From positions 370,001-434,000 of the forward strand of contig JAQGDQ010000121.1 of the NCBI GenBank assembly GCA_030141605.1: a DNA stretch of 64,000 bases. The letters run 5' to 3'. The translations under genes and the position numbers were made by a program. Source of the stretch: Tubiluchus corallicola. Taxonomy: Eukaryota; Priapulida; Priapulimorpha; Priapulimorphida; Tubiluchidae. The notes below the pieces were generated by a model. It had not been told where the DNA came from. It was given only the letters and a program-made list of their open reading frames with translations, and did not search any database. Below are positions 24,168-36,749 of the stretch, one piece after another. How positions within the stretch are numbered: position 1 is the stretch's first letter; the number at the start of each line of letters is the position of its first letter.

Positions 24168-24930
24168 TGTTGGGAGCCGAGTGGACCACTGCGCCAAGTA
24201 GACCACTTGATGCGCTAAAAGTAGTGTCCTACATGGGCAGCCCAAGTAGGACACTAGCGATTTTTGTCGAGAATCGGTAATTTTGTCAAATTTTTGAAAA
24301 TTCTGTGAAAGTTTCTTCATTTTATTATTTACAGAAATAATTGCAAATTTAAAAATAAGACAGATGCTGCTAAGCCTTCACAACACCAAAAAGTAATTTT
24401 TAACATTTAAGAAAAGCAAGGATAATTAGTTTTAATATTATCAGTAGTATTGTAACATGTAGGGCACTGTCCTACATGGCTCGCTAGCCCATGTAGGACA
24501 CATAGATTGCTAGAACGTTTACTTATAAGAAAACAATTATTTGCCCAAGAGGTAGTGAAACGGATCACCTGTTTGTGAAGTGAGACAAAATCAAAAATGA
24601 TATACCTTAAACAAGTTTTGTATTCGCAAAAAAGTGGTTTTTTTCACTTCAACAACATTAATATCGAAACCAAATTTAATATTGTCCGTTCTACCAGCTC
24701 AGAATAAAATTCTTTTATTTTATTAAATGTATAATAAATTATTCAACGTGTACTAACGTTTTTAATTATTATTATTACATAAACAAGCACAACGGACGGT
24801 GTCAGTACACTTAACGACTCAATTCGCGACCTGTCTCTAGTGTCCTACTTGGGCAGCCCAAGTAGACCAATTGGTCTACTTGGCGCAGTGGTCCAAGTGG
24901 TCGGCGCAGTGGTCCAAACGGCTCCCAACA
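24168..24930. mobile_element. 763-bp palindrome-rich terminal-inverted-repeat element
   Basis: The ends are TGTTGGGAGCCG and CGGCTCCCAACA, an exact inverted repeat. Subterminal blocks GGACCACTGCGCC, AAGTAGACCA and GTAGGACACTAG also recur inverted at the two ends. The flanks are CGAAC and CGAAG, which could be an imperfect 4-5-bp target duplication. Internal palindromes lie at 24222-24256, 24469-24500, 24847-24865 and 24860-24881 (the last perfect). There is no transposase, so it is non-autonomous and of unrecognised superfamily. The right end lies 85 bases before the IDS start codon. Confidence 0.7.
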
Positions 24931-25015
24931 CGAAGTGCTAATCTCAGTACTTGATTAAAAACTAATTATCGTATTTTCTTGTTATTTTGACTCCGCCCAA
25001 AAATACGTTATCTTA

Positions 25016-28000
25016 ATGATGACAAATAAATTAGGTTTCACAGCACAAACGTGGATATGCTTTGCTGTTATTTTTGCCCTCATGATGAAAGGTATAAATA
25101 AATGTGCTGCTTTACGTTATTTTATTACTATACTAAGTTACGTAAAAGTAAAAGTAAAGAATTGGCTTCAAATTAGGACACATTTTTTTAGAATTAATAT
25201 TTTTGATTATATTTACGTCATTTTAGTATGCAAATTACATAGAAAAAACGACATTGTAATAAAATACTTGGCCTAATTTAACTTCTGCTAGTGATATCTG
25301 TAGCATTTTTGTGAAAATAACCTGTAGTTGTAACTTAACAAAAGTTATTTTTGATATTAATTATTTTTACTTTTTTGACAATTTATGTTTGCTGTCTTGC
25401 TAATGTGTTGTTTTGGTAAAACAATTTGTACTGTACTGACAGTTATATTATAGGCCTTTATCTAAGTTACAGTGCATGTTATAGAAATTTGCATTGAAAC
25501 TTAGCAAAAAAACTTGTACTACATTCATTATATCCAGTAATACACATGCTGGCTGTTGTAAATTTCAGTTGCTTGTCATATTAACAAATATGAAAAAAGG
25601 AACTTCGAGAGCTGGGAACAGTTTTTCAGGTTGAACAAGATAGACCATTTGTAATCAAGACAGTGTAACACTTTCGAATCATATGTATTTTTTTCCAGAG
25701 TCAAAGACCACCATTCCTTCACAGTACATTCCAGAATTTCAGAAAACAGTTGAATAATAGAATTATAAAATCTTGACAATATAGGTTTTATGGAAAAGAA
25801 ATTACGAATGCTTTTCAATTAGTGTGCAAAAGAAAAGAATGATTTTATTAAATTTTCCGTATAAAATAAGGCTTGTTGAAATTAATATGATTTCCATTGG
25901 ATAATTGCCGTATTGTTAGGTCTGGTTTCAGTAGCAGCTGCTAGACATAAAATTAAATTGATAAGTTTTCATTGTTTTATTGGTAATTCCAGATTTTGTC
26001 TACAACTCTGTCTCTGTTAGCGTTTGACTGTTGGGGTGAAATTTACTGAATGCTTTTCTTCATGATGTCTGGTATATGATTTGTTTGACCAATGTAACAG
26101 AGACATTACTAAATTTGTATATATTGTGTTTGATATACTAGTTATTTAACTAGTGTAATTAATTGTTTGCTGTACATGTTATGCAGGTAACTTTGGTGAT
26201 AAGAAGCCAAATGTTTTACTAGTTATCGTTGATGATTTGAGACCAACTGTGGGCTGTTATTCAGGAGATTTTTATGTCACACCAAACATAGATAAACTGT
26301 GTAATTCTTCAATACGATTTAACCATGCTTACGTTCAGGTAATTGTGCCACCTGTGAAAATTTAAGCTTTTTTGCTAGTGTTTGCAACGTATTTATTAAA
26401 AAATTTAACTGATAAGAATATTAACATGATACATTTGAAGCAAGCTGTGTTTAGAAGTTTAGTGACCGATATTGCGGGTTAAAGAAAAACAGGATAATTT
26501 TTGTCCTACCTCATTTTGAAATACTGTACGAAGTTTACATTTTAACACCTAAAACACCTAACACCCAAAGCATTTCTGATAATTAAATAATTGGTTAAAA
26601 ACTTAAATAATGGTGGATGAGTCCAACTACTGATGTCATTACAACTGAACACGATTTGCAACATCACAAACATTCCAATAGCGTGTTTGCAAAAGCAAAA
26701 ATTGAGTTGCAGTGCTACTGTACAGCAACGAGTGTAGTATACAAAAACATCGTAAATTTTAAGTTTAGAATTTAAATTTCAAGTTTACCGCTATGCTCAC
26801 GCATGAGTTCTCAAATGTGTGCACTACTTAACTCTGAACTGGGAAGTACAGCCTCTGTTTTTTGTACAATGCATTTCCGAGATGCAGGTGCTAGTGCTCA
26901 TCTAACTAATGGATGCCAAAATGCATATAACTGTGAAGAACTAGCCATGTGAATGTGAAATTCCATTTCTGTGGTAATAATTCATTTATGTAAGTCATTC
27001 TTGAAAAAATAGTAGTTCATTATTTTATAGGGTAGATTGTTTTGAGCTATTGTTTCAGATGGGTCCAGTTTTCCTTTAAGCAAACTGTAAATTAGTAGAT
27101 AAGCTGCAATGTTGTTGCCCTAGAAACTAACTAAGATATTTGTAAATGTTATGTTTTAATTAAATTGACATAGAATACACATATTAAATCTTCTTTAAAT
27201 AAATTTTTGTTAAAGATAGTCAAATGTAGTGAATAGGTTTTTATGCAGATTTTGATTAGCTGTATCCAGAGCTGTTTTTATTTCGGTTGTGACAAGATCG
27301 TTAATCAGCCTTCATTTTTGCAGCAAGCCGTGTGTGCTCCTAGTCGCACATCATTCCTCACAAGTCGTCGGCCAGATACTACTAGACTCTACGATTTCGA
27401 CAGTTACTGGCGCAAAGTTGCTGGTAACTTTACTAGCTTACCTCAACATTTTAAAGAGCATGGATACCACACTGTTTCTGTGGGGAAGGTCTTTCACCCA
27501 GGTAAACAACTTACTACTCTAGTGCCATCATGATTGACGTGTTTTGCCTGAAAGCCCTGATTTCTTTTTATTGTTATTATTATTATCATCATTATTAATG
27601 TTATTATTATTATTATCATCATAATTTTATTTACTTTGGTTGCTTCTTTTTAGATTTGCGTAGTATATTTTTCAAAAACATATTACTTTTTTGTGTTGTT
27701 TTTTATGTAGGTATTGCATCAAATCATTGTGATGATCAGCCATACAGCTGGTCACAGCTTCCTTATCACCCATCTACACAGAAGTACAAACAAGCAAAGG
27801 TGACACATCTGTACATTTGTTGTTGAGTACTGCATGCTTAACATCCTGAATAGTTATCCTGCCCACTCTTGACAAGTATGTAGTAGCGACGGGCAAGAAT
27901 GTAAAATCTGTCAGCAATCAATCTCAAAACAATTAATCTCTAATTCAGTCTGGACTATTTACAATTATTTTACTCCTGTTCATTTAAGCATTCCTGTATT

Positions 28001-31000
28001 GAAGTGAGTGAGTAAGTGTTTAAGCTTGAAAGTAAACTCACATTTATCGATTGATCTCTAAGTGATCCCTGAATTCTCTCTTTGTGTTATTGTTTATCGA
28101 GTATTGCTAGCTGCTGCATATGCATTATGCTAAACAGCCAACAAAACCACTTCTATGATGCCCTTACGATGATATCTGATGATAATTTGTTGTTTAGATA
28201 TTTTGTGATACAATTAATATTTTCCAAATTTAAATGAGGTTAATTTATAATAACTGATTAATCTCTCGTCACTTCCACTACTAGTAAGTATTACCAATTT
28301 TAATCGATATATATATATATATAGTATAAAAGACGATGTAGAAAGATTTTATTAACACATCATGATAGAAAGTATGTAAATGTTCTTTAGGTCGAAACTC
28401 ATAGTTTTCGCTCAACTTGCCAGCATGCAAAATTTTACCGCGTTATGTATTGTAGGAATTCTTAAAACTAATACCTTGAAACTTAACTATTTTCCTTCAT
28501 TTGTAGGTAAATCCGCTTCTACTAGCAATATTAGGAAATCAACTGATAGCTTGGTCTTGCTTGTTTATTGTTTAGGTTTGTTATGGTCCAGGTGGTTACA
28601 AATACCGAAACATTGTTTGTCCCATAAATGTTGAAGATCAACCGGAAGGCACTTTGCCAGATATCCAAAGTGCGGAATTTTCTGTGGAGTTTTTGAAGAA
28701 TCACTCCCAGGATAGAAGGAAGCCGTTCTTTTTAGCAGTTGGCTTTCACAAACCACACATTCCTCTGAAGTATCCTAGGCAGTTTACTGGTACATAATAG
28801 TGATGTGAGGCTAACTGAAAATAATTCATATTTTGGGCTTAACGAAAAACAAATTTTATTTTTCAAGTTTATTTTTTATTCAAGTTACCAGAAATTCTTC
28901 AGTACCTTATGAAAAGAAAAATTCTGAAAACACCAGTTGATTTGAAATTGCTGTCAGTTTTTGATTAAACAAACATATTTATTTGTCCTCTTGGGTTGTA
29001 CAAACTAACTAGTTTCATCATAGTTCCAGCATGCATAGAATAATAGTACAGAATAGTACAGCCTATATTTTAATACATTCTTGTAAAATGTTGTTTGTAT
29101 TACTGCTACAATCTGTCTCATTTTAAAGTTTTTTCTTTCATAAAATATTTATGACTGATTTTGTGGTTAAGTGAGCTCTAAGATTCTCATGCTTTGATTT
29201 CCAGGTAAAATTAAAAAAAATCATTAATTCTCATGAATTTTTTGTAAAAATTATGTGTGGTACTACTGTATTAATATATGTACTAATGTTTTAATAATGG
29301 GTTATTTCTCAGTTTTCCTGCACATCTTTGGAGATGAAAATATTGGAACAAATTTCATCTTGGAAAGTGCATTTTCATGCCAAAGCTCATTAAAAGCCAC
29401 AAAAATTCCATAGTGGATGCTAACAAGCTGTTGGCTATTGTATTTCCTAGCTATTTATTCAACACACTTTAAGGCAGAGTGTTTTTTTTAACCAAAGGCA
29501 CACAAAAATTATCAGAATTTAAAGATTTTTATTCATACATTATAATGTTGCCGGCAAAAAATGATTCAACATCCAACACCTGACACAAAATTTTGCTTTT
29601 TATATAAAGAGTTGTATCCATTGGACAGCATTGATCTAGCACCCAATCGGTGGTACCCTCCTAATCTTCCGCTTGTAGCGTGGAATCCATGGACAGACTT
29701 ACGTCGTCGTGATGATGTTATGGCATTGAATGTTAGCTTTCCATTTGGACCCTTGCCAGATCATTACCAGGTAAAGTTAATATCATTGTATCACAAGTGC
29801 ATGAAAGTTTACTAGCTCAGCTAAAACAAGTGTGAATGGGTAGTAAGATGTAAGAGAGTAAAAATATCAAATAAGTTTGTACATGAGGAATATACTGAAG
29901 GTCGATGAAAATTTTGCTTAAAAAGTTTTCGCTTTTTTGGAGGACATTTTTTGTATACATGAAATCACAAACAATATTCCAGGAATCAAAATAGTTAGAA
30001 GTATTGTTCAGTAAAATGTATTTGTAGTGTGGTGGCTGTTGAAATTAATAATTACTGCAAAAAAGTAGATACTGTCTTATAAAGTATGCTTACAATGTTC
30101 TGATAAACTCATAAGTAAAACTTTTATGTTTAGCGTTTAGTGCGACAAAGTTATTATGCAAGTACTTCTTACATAGATAATCAAATTGGATTGGTTTTAA
30201 CTGCTCTCCGCACTTATGGGTTTGCAGACAACACCATTATTTTACTAACTGGTAAGAGAAATATCTCTGTTTCAGTATCTCCTTCTTCAGTTAGTTAACT
30301 GTTTGACTAATTGTTGTTAATGTGTTGTATTTCTTAATGTTTATCTTTTCGCGCAAAAAATCAAAATTGAAGAAATTATAATCACAGAACTTGGCACATG
30401 ATACGTCTGAGCAAGACTTGACAACCAATTGTTTCTGGTTTCAAAAAGTCAAGGATTAAGGTTGCAAGATCAAAAATTTTTGCTGATGATGAGTACATGT
30501 TAAGGCATGGGTGTGTGGGTCTATGCCTTTATTGTCAGTTGGCCATATATGGTAAGGTATGCAACTATTTGTGGTTACATAATTGCATATACTCATCAAA
30601 CTAATACATACATTTTTATAGATTCTTGCTTCTGAGATTATTTTCTTTAATTTAATGGCAAAATGTTCAGGTGTACATTTTCTACATAGGTGATCATGGA
30701 TGGTCATTAGGAGAACACCAAGAATGGTCTAAATTTAGTAATTTTGATGTTGCTCTTCGTGTTCCTCTTATTCTGCACGTGCCGCACAAAACCTTGGCAA
30801 CAAGCAATCACAGAAAAGTAGAAACCACCATGGTATCAAATGCTCAACAATATGGAGTATCGACTGATGCTATTGTTGAACTGGTTGACATATTCCCTAC
30901 ACTAAGTGAACTAGCTGGTATTCCAGTTCCTCAACAGTGTCCAGTTAATTCATCTGCTGTCATTTTGTGCACAGAAGGCCAAAGTTTTGTCCCACTACTA

Positions 31001-31354
31001 TTTGAACTTTACAAACACCGGTGCAATGTTCCGTGGAAGAAAGCAGCTTTCAGTCAGTATCCAAGACCCTCATTTTATCCTACAAATGACAGTGACTTAG
31101 TTAAATTTAAAAAAATGAAAATTATGGGTTATACAATGAGAACTCATCGTTATCGCTATACCGAGTGGGTGGGCTTTGATCATAAGCTCTTTCTAGTAGA
31201 CTGGAGCAAAGTTTATGCAAAAGAATTGTACGTATACGAACGCGATTCTGGAGAAAATGATAATCAAGCTTACAATGAGTCTTTTCGATATGTAGTCAAA
31301 GAGCTTTCATATCTTCTGCATGAAGGGTGGAGAAAAGCTAAGCCAGAGATTTAG
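25016..31354 (+). CDS. IDS: Iduronate-2-sulfatase, 8 exons
   Basis: Exons: 25016-25091, 26187-26338, 27324-27501, 27711-27799, 28576-28789, 29610-29770, 30134-30251, 30690-31354, giving 550 residues, the same length as human IDS. Exon 1 encodes a signal peptide. The catalytic motif CAPSR is at residues 80-84; Cys80 is the formylglycine precursor and lies in the IDS context [11 protein letters not shown]. Metal ligands D41/D42 (VIVDDLRP) and D331/H332 ([10 protein letters not shown]) are present, as are [19 protein letters not shown] and YRYTEWVGF. The enzyme removes 2-O-sulfate from iduronate in heparan and dermatan sulfate in the lysosome. All residues expected for activity are intact. A second ATG follows the first immediately, so the start could be 25019. 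The only nearby regulatory clue is a GC box (CCGCCC) about 20 bases before the ATG. Confidence 0.95.
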
Positions 31355-34300
31355 CAGTGGCTTACTCTTAGTGGTATATGACAAGTATATTTTTAAACCT
31401 AAAATTGTTGCAGTGAATTTAGTTTAGCCCATGTCTTAAATCCAAGAACTACGACTGTATGCTACAATTTTAAAAAGTCTTGTATGGATGTCAAATTATG
31501 CCAAACTATTTAAGCATGTAATAATATAAATGACTAACATTCCTAAATGCAAATATTACTGATTAGGTGTAATCAAGCATTCGCGTATTCTAACTTTGTG
31601 TGTGAATTTAGTGTGAACAACAGATTGAAAGTTTGTAAATGGAATGAAGGAATTTGGCTGATATATGCATCATATTGGTACTCTGTCAGGTAAATATTTA
31701 TTTTTTACTTTTATCAGAATTGACATGGAGTTCATTATTTGTTCGAGCAGTTTCTTTTTTGTAAATTTCTTAATATTTATTTAAAAAACACAACTGAAAA
31801 TTCTACTGCTGTAGAAAGTGAGTTAGTATGATGGAAAGTCGAGCTATTTATTCAGCAAATATAATTATTTTGTTGTGATTTAATTAAACTTTTACTTCTG
31901 ATGTTTGCTTTCACCATGATAGCTAGCTAGATTGATTCATACTCGAATTAGACTAAATTAGAAATTTTTTTCATATCTCTGACTGAGCCAAACGCCTTTT
32001 TTTTTATTTTCGTTTAAAAATAAGACAAAACCATCATTTGAACATAGGTGAAGGGTTGTACTTTTATAGCGATTTTCCAGGGCAGTTTCTATCAACATAG
32101 TGCTCTATACCAGCTTTAATTTATCTTAGACAAATTTTTAGAACAGTGGTAATTGTTGTATATAGTTTATCATCACTCATCCAACATTGCCAAATTGTCG
32201 TTACATACCTTTGCTACTTTATACCTGTTATGAAAAAACTATGTTGAAAATATATTAACGAGAGTGAGATTTTTGTACATGGTATAATTTATCTTCAGTT
32301 TGCTTGCTTTTGGCATGGGGAAATTTTACATTGATCAGAGGCATAGAGCATGTGTACTGCATTGCTTGTGTTTACCATGTAATCCGCAGGTCAAGCTAAA
32401 GTCAATTTGCTTCGTTTTGGTTTGGGTTATCGTGTATGTAGATCAAGAGGCCACATCATATCTTACACTGATTTTGTTATGCCGCTTGTGGGGTGCTAAT
32501 CATTTTACTGTGGGCTGCAAGATTTTTAAGATTCCATTTTCCAGATTTTGTTGATTTTGAATTGTACAAATATTTAGTATTATGATAATCAGGATGGTAA
32601 TCAAGCTTGCTATAGACTTAGTTCACTTAAATCTGCCAGCACACTTATCATGAATCGTTGAAAAAGTTTGCTAAATTATGTATTCTTCCATTTTCAGCAG
32701 ATTTTCTTACAAGCAGCATTGTCCATGTTTTTGTGATACTTCCACTTATTGTACTTTTGCAGTTAATATTTTCTGGATCTGCCCTCTTGTGGTAACATAC
32801 TGTTCAAAGTTCGTGAAGATGATCTCTGATCATGACATCTCTAAGTAGTTCACAGCAGCATTGTGAGTGACGTTGCATTTCAAAAATTAAACGGTATACT
32901 TTGCAAATATAACAGTGCAAAATTTTAGTGCAATTTTGGATATTGAATATTGAAAACAGTTTTGGATAAGGTTTGTTTTCTGGTGATTTATTTTTTTACA
33001 TAACTGTTATGCTGTGTGTAAGTTTTTAGTGACTTTGGCTCCAAGTTGTAATTTATAAACAATATGTATGGGCATGTCTGAAAACTGAATGTCTGTTTGT
33101 CATAGTACATAACTTGACTGATGAGTAGAAATAGCATATTTCTACAGTTTTTGCCACAATCAAGCAAGTACACTGTTTAGTGTAATTAGTCTGTCTGGGG
33201 CTAATTTTGAAACCAACTTTTCAACATGCACTGTCAGAGCTAGAAGTTTCGCCATCAACCAGCTTGCCATTGAACTCTTCTTTGTACCTTTGCTACGATT
33301 TCCTGCAACACTGGATACAGTTGCATAGAGTTCCATTTATTGTCTGCATCCATCACCAAGCCAGTAGGTATCATTGCCTTTTTAGCAAAAGTCGTGCCAT
33401 ATTTTGCTAGTATACCAGATTACCCTTTGTTTCATGTGCTCAATATCTGCGCTGAACAGTGCAACACAGACTATTTTCGAAATGCAAACTAATTAAATAC
33501 CGGGAAAATACACAAACGTACACATTAAAATTGTGTGAGACTAGCTTTCCATGCAGATTTATTATACCAAACAGTGTAGCTAATAATATAATTACTATTA
33601 TATGCAACATTCACAAGTTAAAACTAGCGATCTTTGCTAAAGGAAAGGCCAAGCCTTCTGCACAAAATGTTAGGATTTAGTAGTAAAAGTGTGATAAGCA
33701 GATGAGATAAGTGCTTCGTGTAATTAATAAAAACAATTTAAAATCGTGATCATTTCATGCTCCCATTTTGAACGCCCATTCTTCCACCAATGACGTCATT
33801 GCATCAACTGAAGAAAAGTAGCACACTGTCAATTTCTGTCAAAAGTAAAGTAAGTTTTTGCAGAAAATTAGATAGCTAATTTTGTGATATTTTTGCATGA
33901 ACATTAGGTAAGCTGTAGAAGTTTTAATTAGTTTAACCAGCACCCACTTATGGAGAGCCATGATGCGCTTACGGAATGTCACAAAGTCAACTAGTTATAT
34001 CACAAATGAATGGCAGCAACCACTGCACCTGAAAATTTCTGTACAGCAGTAATATAAATTAACTTATGGTTTATAGATATTTTTTGCATATTTCTTTGTT
34101 ATATGTTTCCAAGTTTAATCAATAACAGTAAAATGAACCCAACATGCTAAGTGATTTGGCTTTTTCTTTAATATTTTATGATATATAGTGGAAGCTTGTA
34201 CATTTCAGTGGCTGAAACAAAGGAGATATGAAGCTGAAAATACAATTACACATCATCATGCAGACTGCTTATTGAGCAATAAAATACATTCTAGTGGTTA

Positions 34301-34715
34301 AATAATGCACTTTCTAACATATTGTATTTTTCATGAAAAATGTCATGTCTTTATAAGCATGAACCCCTATGTGTGATCTAGGTTTGTTGTCAAAAGCTTG
34401 TTCATCTTGTCTCACTTTTTGCACAGCTTAAATATTGCATCGTTTATTAATATTTTGAAAAAAACATTCGAAAGATGGGCCCCGTAAGCTGCTATCGATA
34501 TCAGCAAGTTGCCACTGATAATAGCAAAAGCTGTATTGATGCCATGTAGCTTGTAAAATGAAATATTTTTTATGTTTAGTCATAAATTGAATGGGTAATC
34601 ATTGTTGAAGTCCCTGCATTTGAATGTTTCATTACCTGTTATTAAGAAAATTGAAATGTGAAAGTTGAAATAAAACTTTAGTGCAATCCTTTTTGTCAGT
34701 GTGTACATACTTTCA
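31355..34715. other. Intergenic after IDS, nothing coding recognised
   Basis: AT-rich, with short frames only. It contains the IDS 3' UTR at its left end. A perfect CRE-type palindrome TGACGTCA lies at 33791-33798, and about 50 bases on a GTAAGT donor-like site follows AAAGTAAA. This could mark a distant non-coding first exon of the M13 peptidase gene, but nothing proves it. Confidence 0.3.
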
Positions 34716-35919
34716 TTAAGGCTCGCACTGTACACCAGACTCCAAGTCATCTTGTCTTGTAGCGGCTAGAACTTCTTTTTTCTGCTCTTGCTCAAACTGT
34801 TAAAGCATAACGGAAAACAATGTGAAGCATGACGACACATTTTAACTGATTAATCTGCAAATCTCATTATTATACTAGTCTAACTTGACATTATGTTGAT
34901 CATTATATGTCTTTATGACATATTGCCCTTTTCATAACTTGCAATCCAAAGCTGATTTAATTTCATACTAATGTTCTGATGCACTTGCAAGCTATAGAAC
35001 TTCTTAATATGCTTAGCATCATTGGCTGTAGTCTATTTTTGCTATGGCACTCATTTTGATGCTGCATTTAATACTCTTAAAATTTAATTTTTTGAAGACT
35101 TGAAAAAGTGGTAATAAAGTAATAATATATTAAAAAGTAGTGTCTATATTATGTAGTATTGAAATTATAATAATAATCAATAAATACGTGCCTGTATAAG
35201 TTTTCAAATCGTTCAAAGAGAGTAAATCCTGTGAAATGACGTAGTATGTTTATACTATCTGTTTGCTAAAGCATCACATTAAGAAATAAGTTGACTCTCA
35301 GTTCACCAAGAATATTCGTTGTTTGTCTTCTTTGACGTCATGAATGTAAACAAACATAAGCGATAAATGTCAACAGATTGACTTTTACGGACTTCACATT
35401 TGGCCATTGCTTGCACAAATTTCCTGTTAACATTTCCCGATTAATATAATGTATTACACGTATTTCTGTCACGTTACAAAATTTATTCTAAAGATGATGC
35501 AAAATACACTGTGCAAAGGTTGGGACCACGTTTCAGGTCTGAACTACATTTGAGAGAAACAAGAGTGACTGGACAAGTAGACCATTTGTCCTTAGAATTG
35601 CAATTTAAATATGTCCGAGTAAGGAGTTCATATTTACAGAATGATGTTATTTTCTACTTATTGGTCCAACTGTGTATTGTGACAAACTAGTATAACACAT
35701 TCATTTTCTAGAATTAATGCATAAACCAGTGACAGAAGATATTATTAAGGCCTTGTTAATAACTGAGTCGTCCTGATGGATGTTTAGTGACTAAAGTTAA
35801 GCAATGCCTAGCCTATTCAGTAAATAGATGCGTGTCTACCGGAAAAATTGTTTCTGGCACATTTGTTTAGCATTTACCTTGTTAGGGAGAGTTGTATACA
35901 TATCTGAATTGGCTAACAT
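34716..35919 (-). CDS. Possible two-exon small protein (or 3' end of a larger gene)
   Basis: Exon A 35919-35878 (MLANSDMYTTLPNK) ends at a good donor AAG|GTAAAT. Exon B 34796-34716, after acceptor TTTAACAG, reads FEQEQKKEVLAATRQDDLES and ends at TAA after VQCEP. The phases join to give 40 residues. The frame is open a further seven codons upstream (RQIGGG), so the first part could be a spliced exon and not the start. The charged helical composition looks like a real C-terminus, but I do not recognise the family and found no convincing upstream exon. Confidence 0.35.
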
Positions 35920-36749
35920 GCCGCCACCAATTTGCCGCTTTCATCATGTAAGATTACGCTTAAAAATGAGTTAAATTTCCAGTCCCACCACAAGTACCTG
36001 TACTAGTGGACCTTCCCATTGCAGGTTGCAGAATGCTGAACTACATAAAAACAGTTCTTGTAACTGTTTCTCGCTGGAAGATTTTTGTAAAATTATGTCC
36101 AGATTTATGCTTAGTAACTGTAGCTATAAACACAAGTTACCTTTAAGCACAAGAATACAGTCTTAGTTTCTTACCAAATTGTCTAATTTAAAGTTCAATT
36201 GATTTAAATATTTATAAGTTCAGCTTAATAAAAAAATGTGTATTAGTAATGTTCAATTTCAGTATATTCTCTTAACACTAAATTGTGCATTTAGTATCTA
36301 TAGTGAATTTTGAAAAATAAAGTTCCCTGCTTCAATTACTTTGTGCATACATTCAATACAGTATACTCTTGTAGGGCTGTATTCTACAGTTAGTCCATTG
36401 CAGCAGTCAAGCAACTCTAAAAGAAGCATAGCTGTAATTTCATGCATTTTATAAGTTAGCTCATTTTTTCACTTTGTTGATTATGCAAATTATTGGTAAT
36501 TATTATTAGTATACTAACTGTAACTTAATGCTTTCTATTGATCACTTTCTGCTCTGCGTCCTATTCTGTCCTATTGTCCTTGATCACCTTCAAAATGGTG
36601 ACATTTTTTCTGTAAGAATATGTACTGTAAAATGATCATAATAATATTTTACTTGTAAGATAATCTTATAAACGATATTTCTTAACAATGTATTAACATT
36701 TGCCATTTCTAGCAACATTTAAGGTACATTGTTTGTTTTAGGTTGGACA

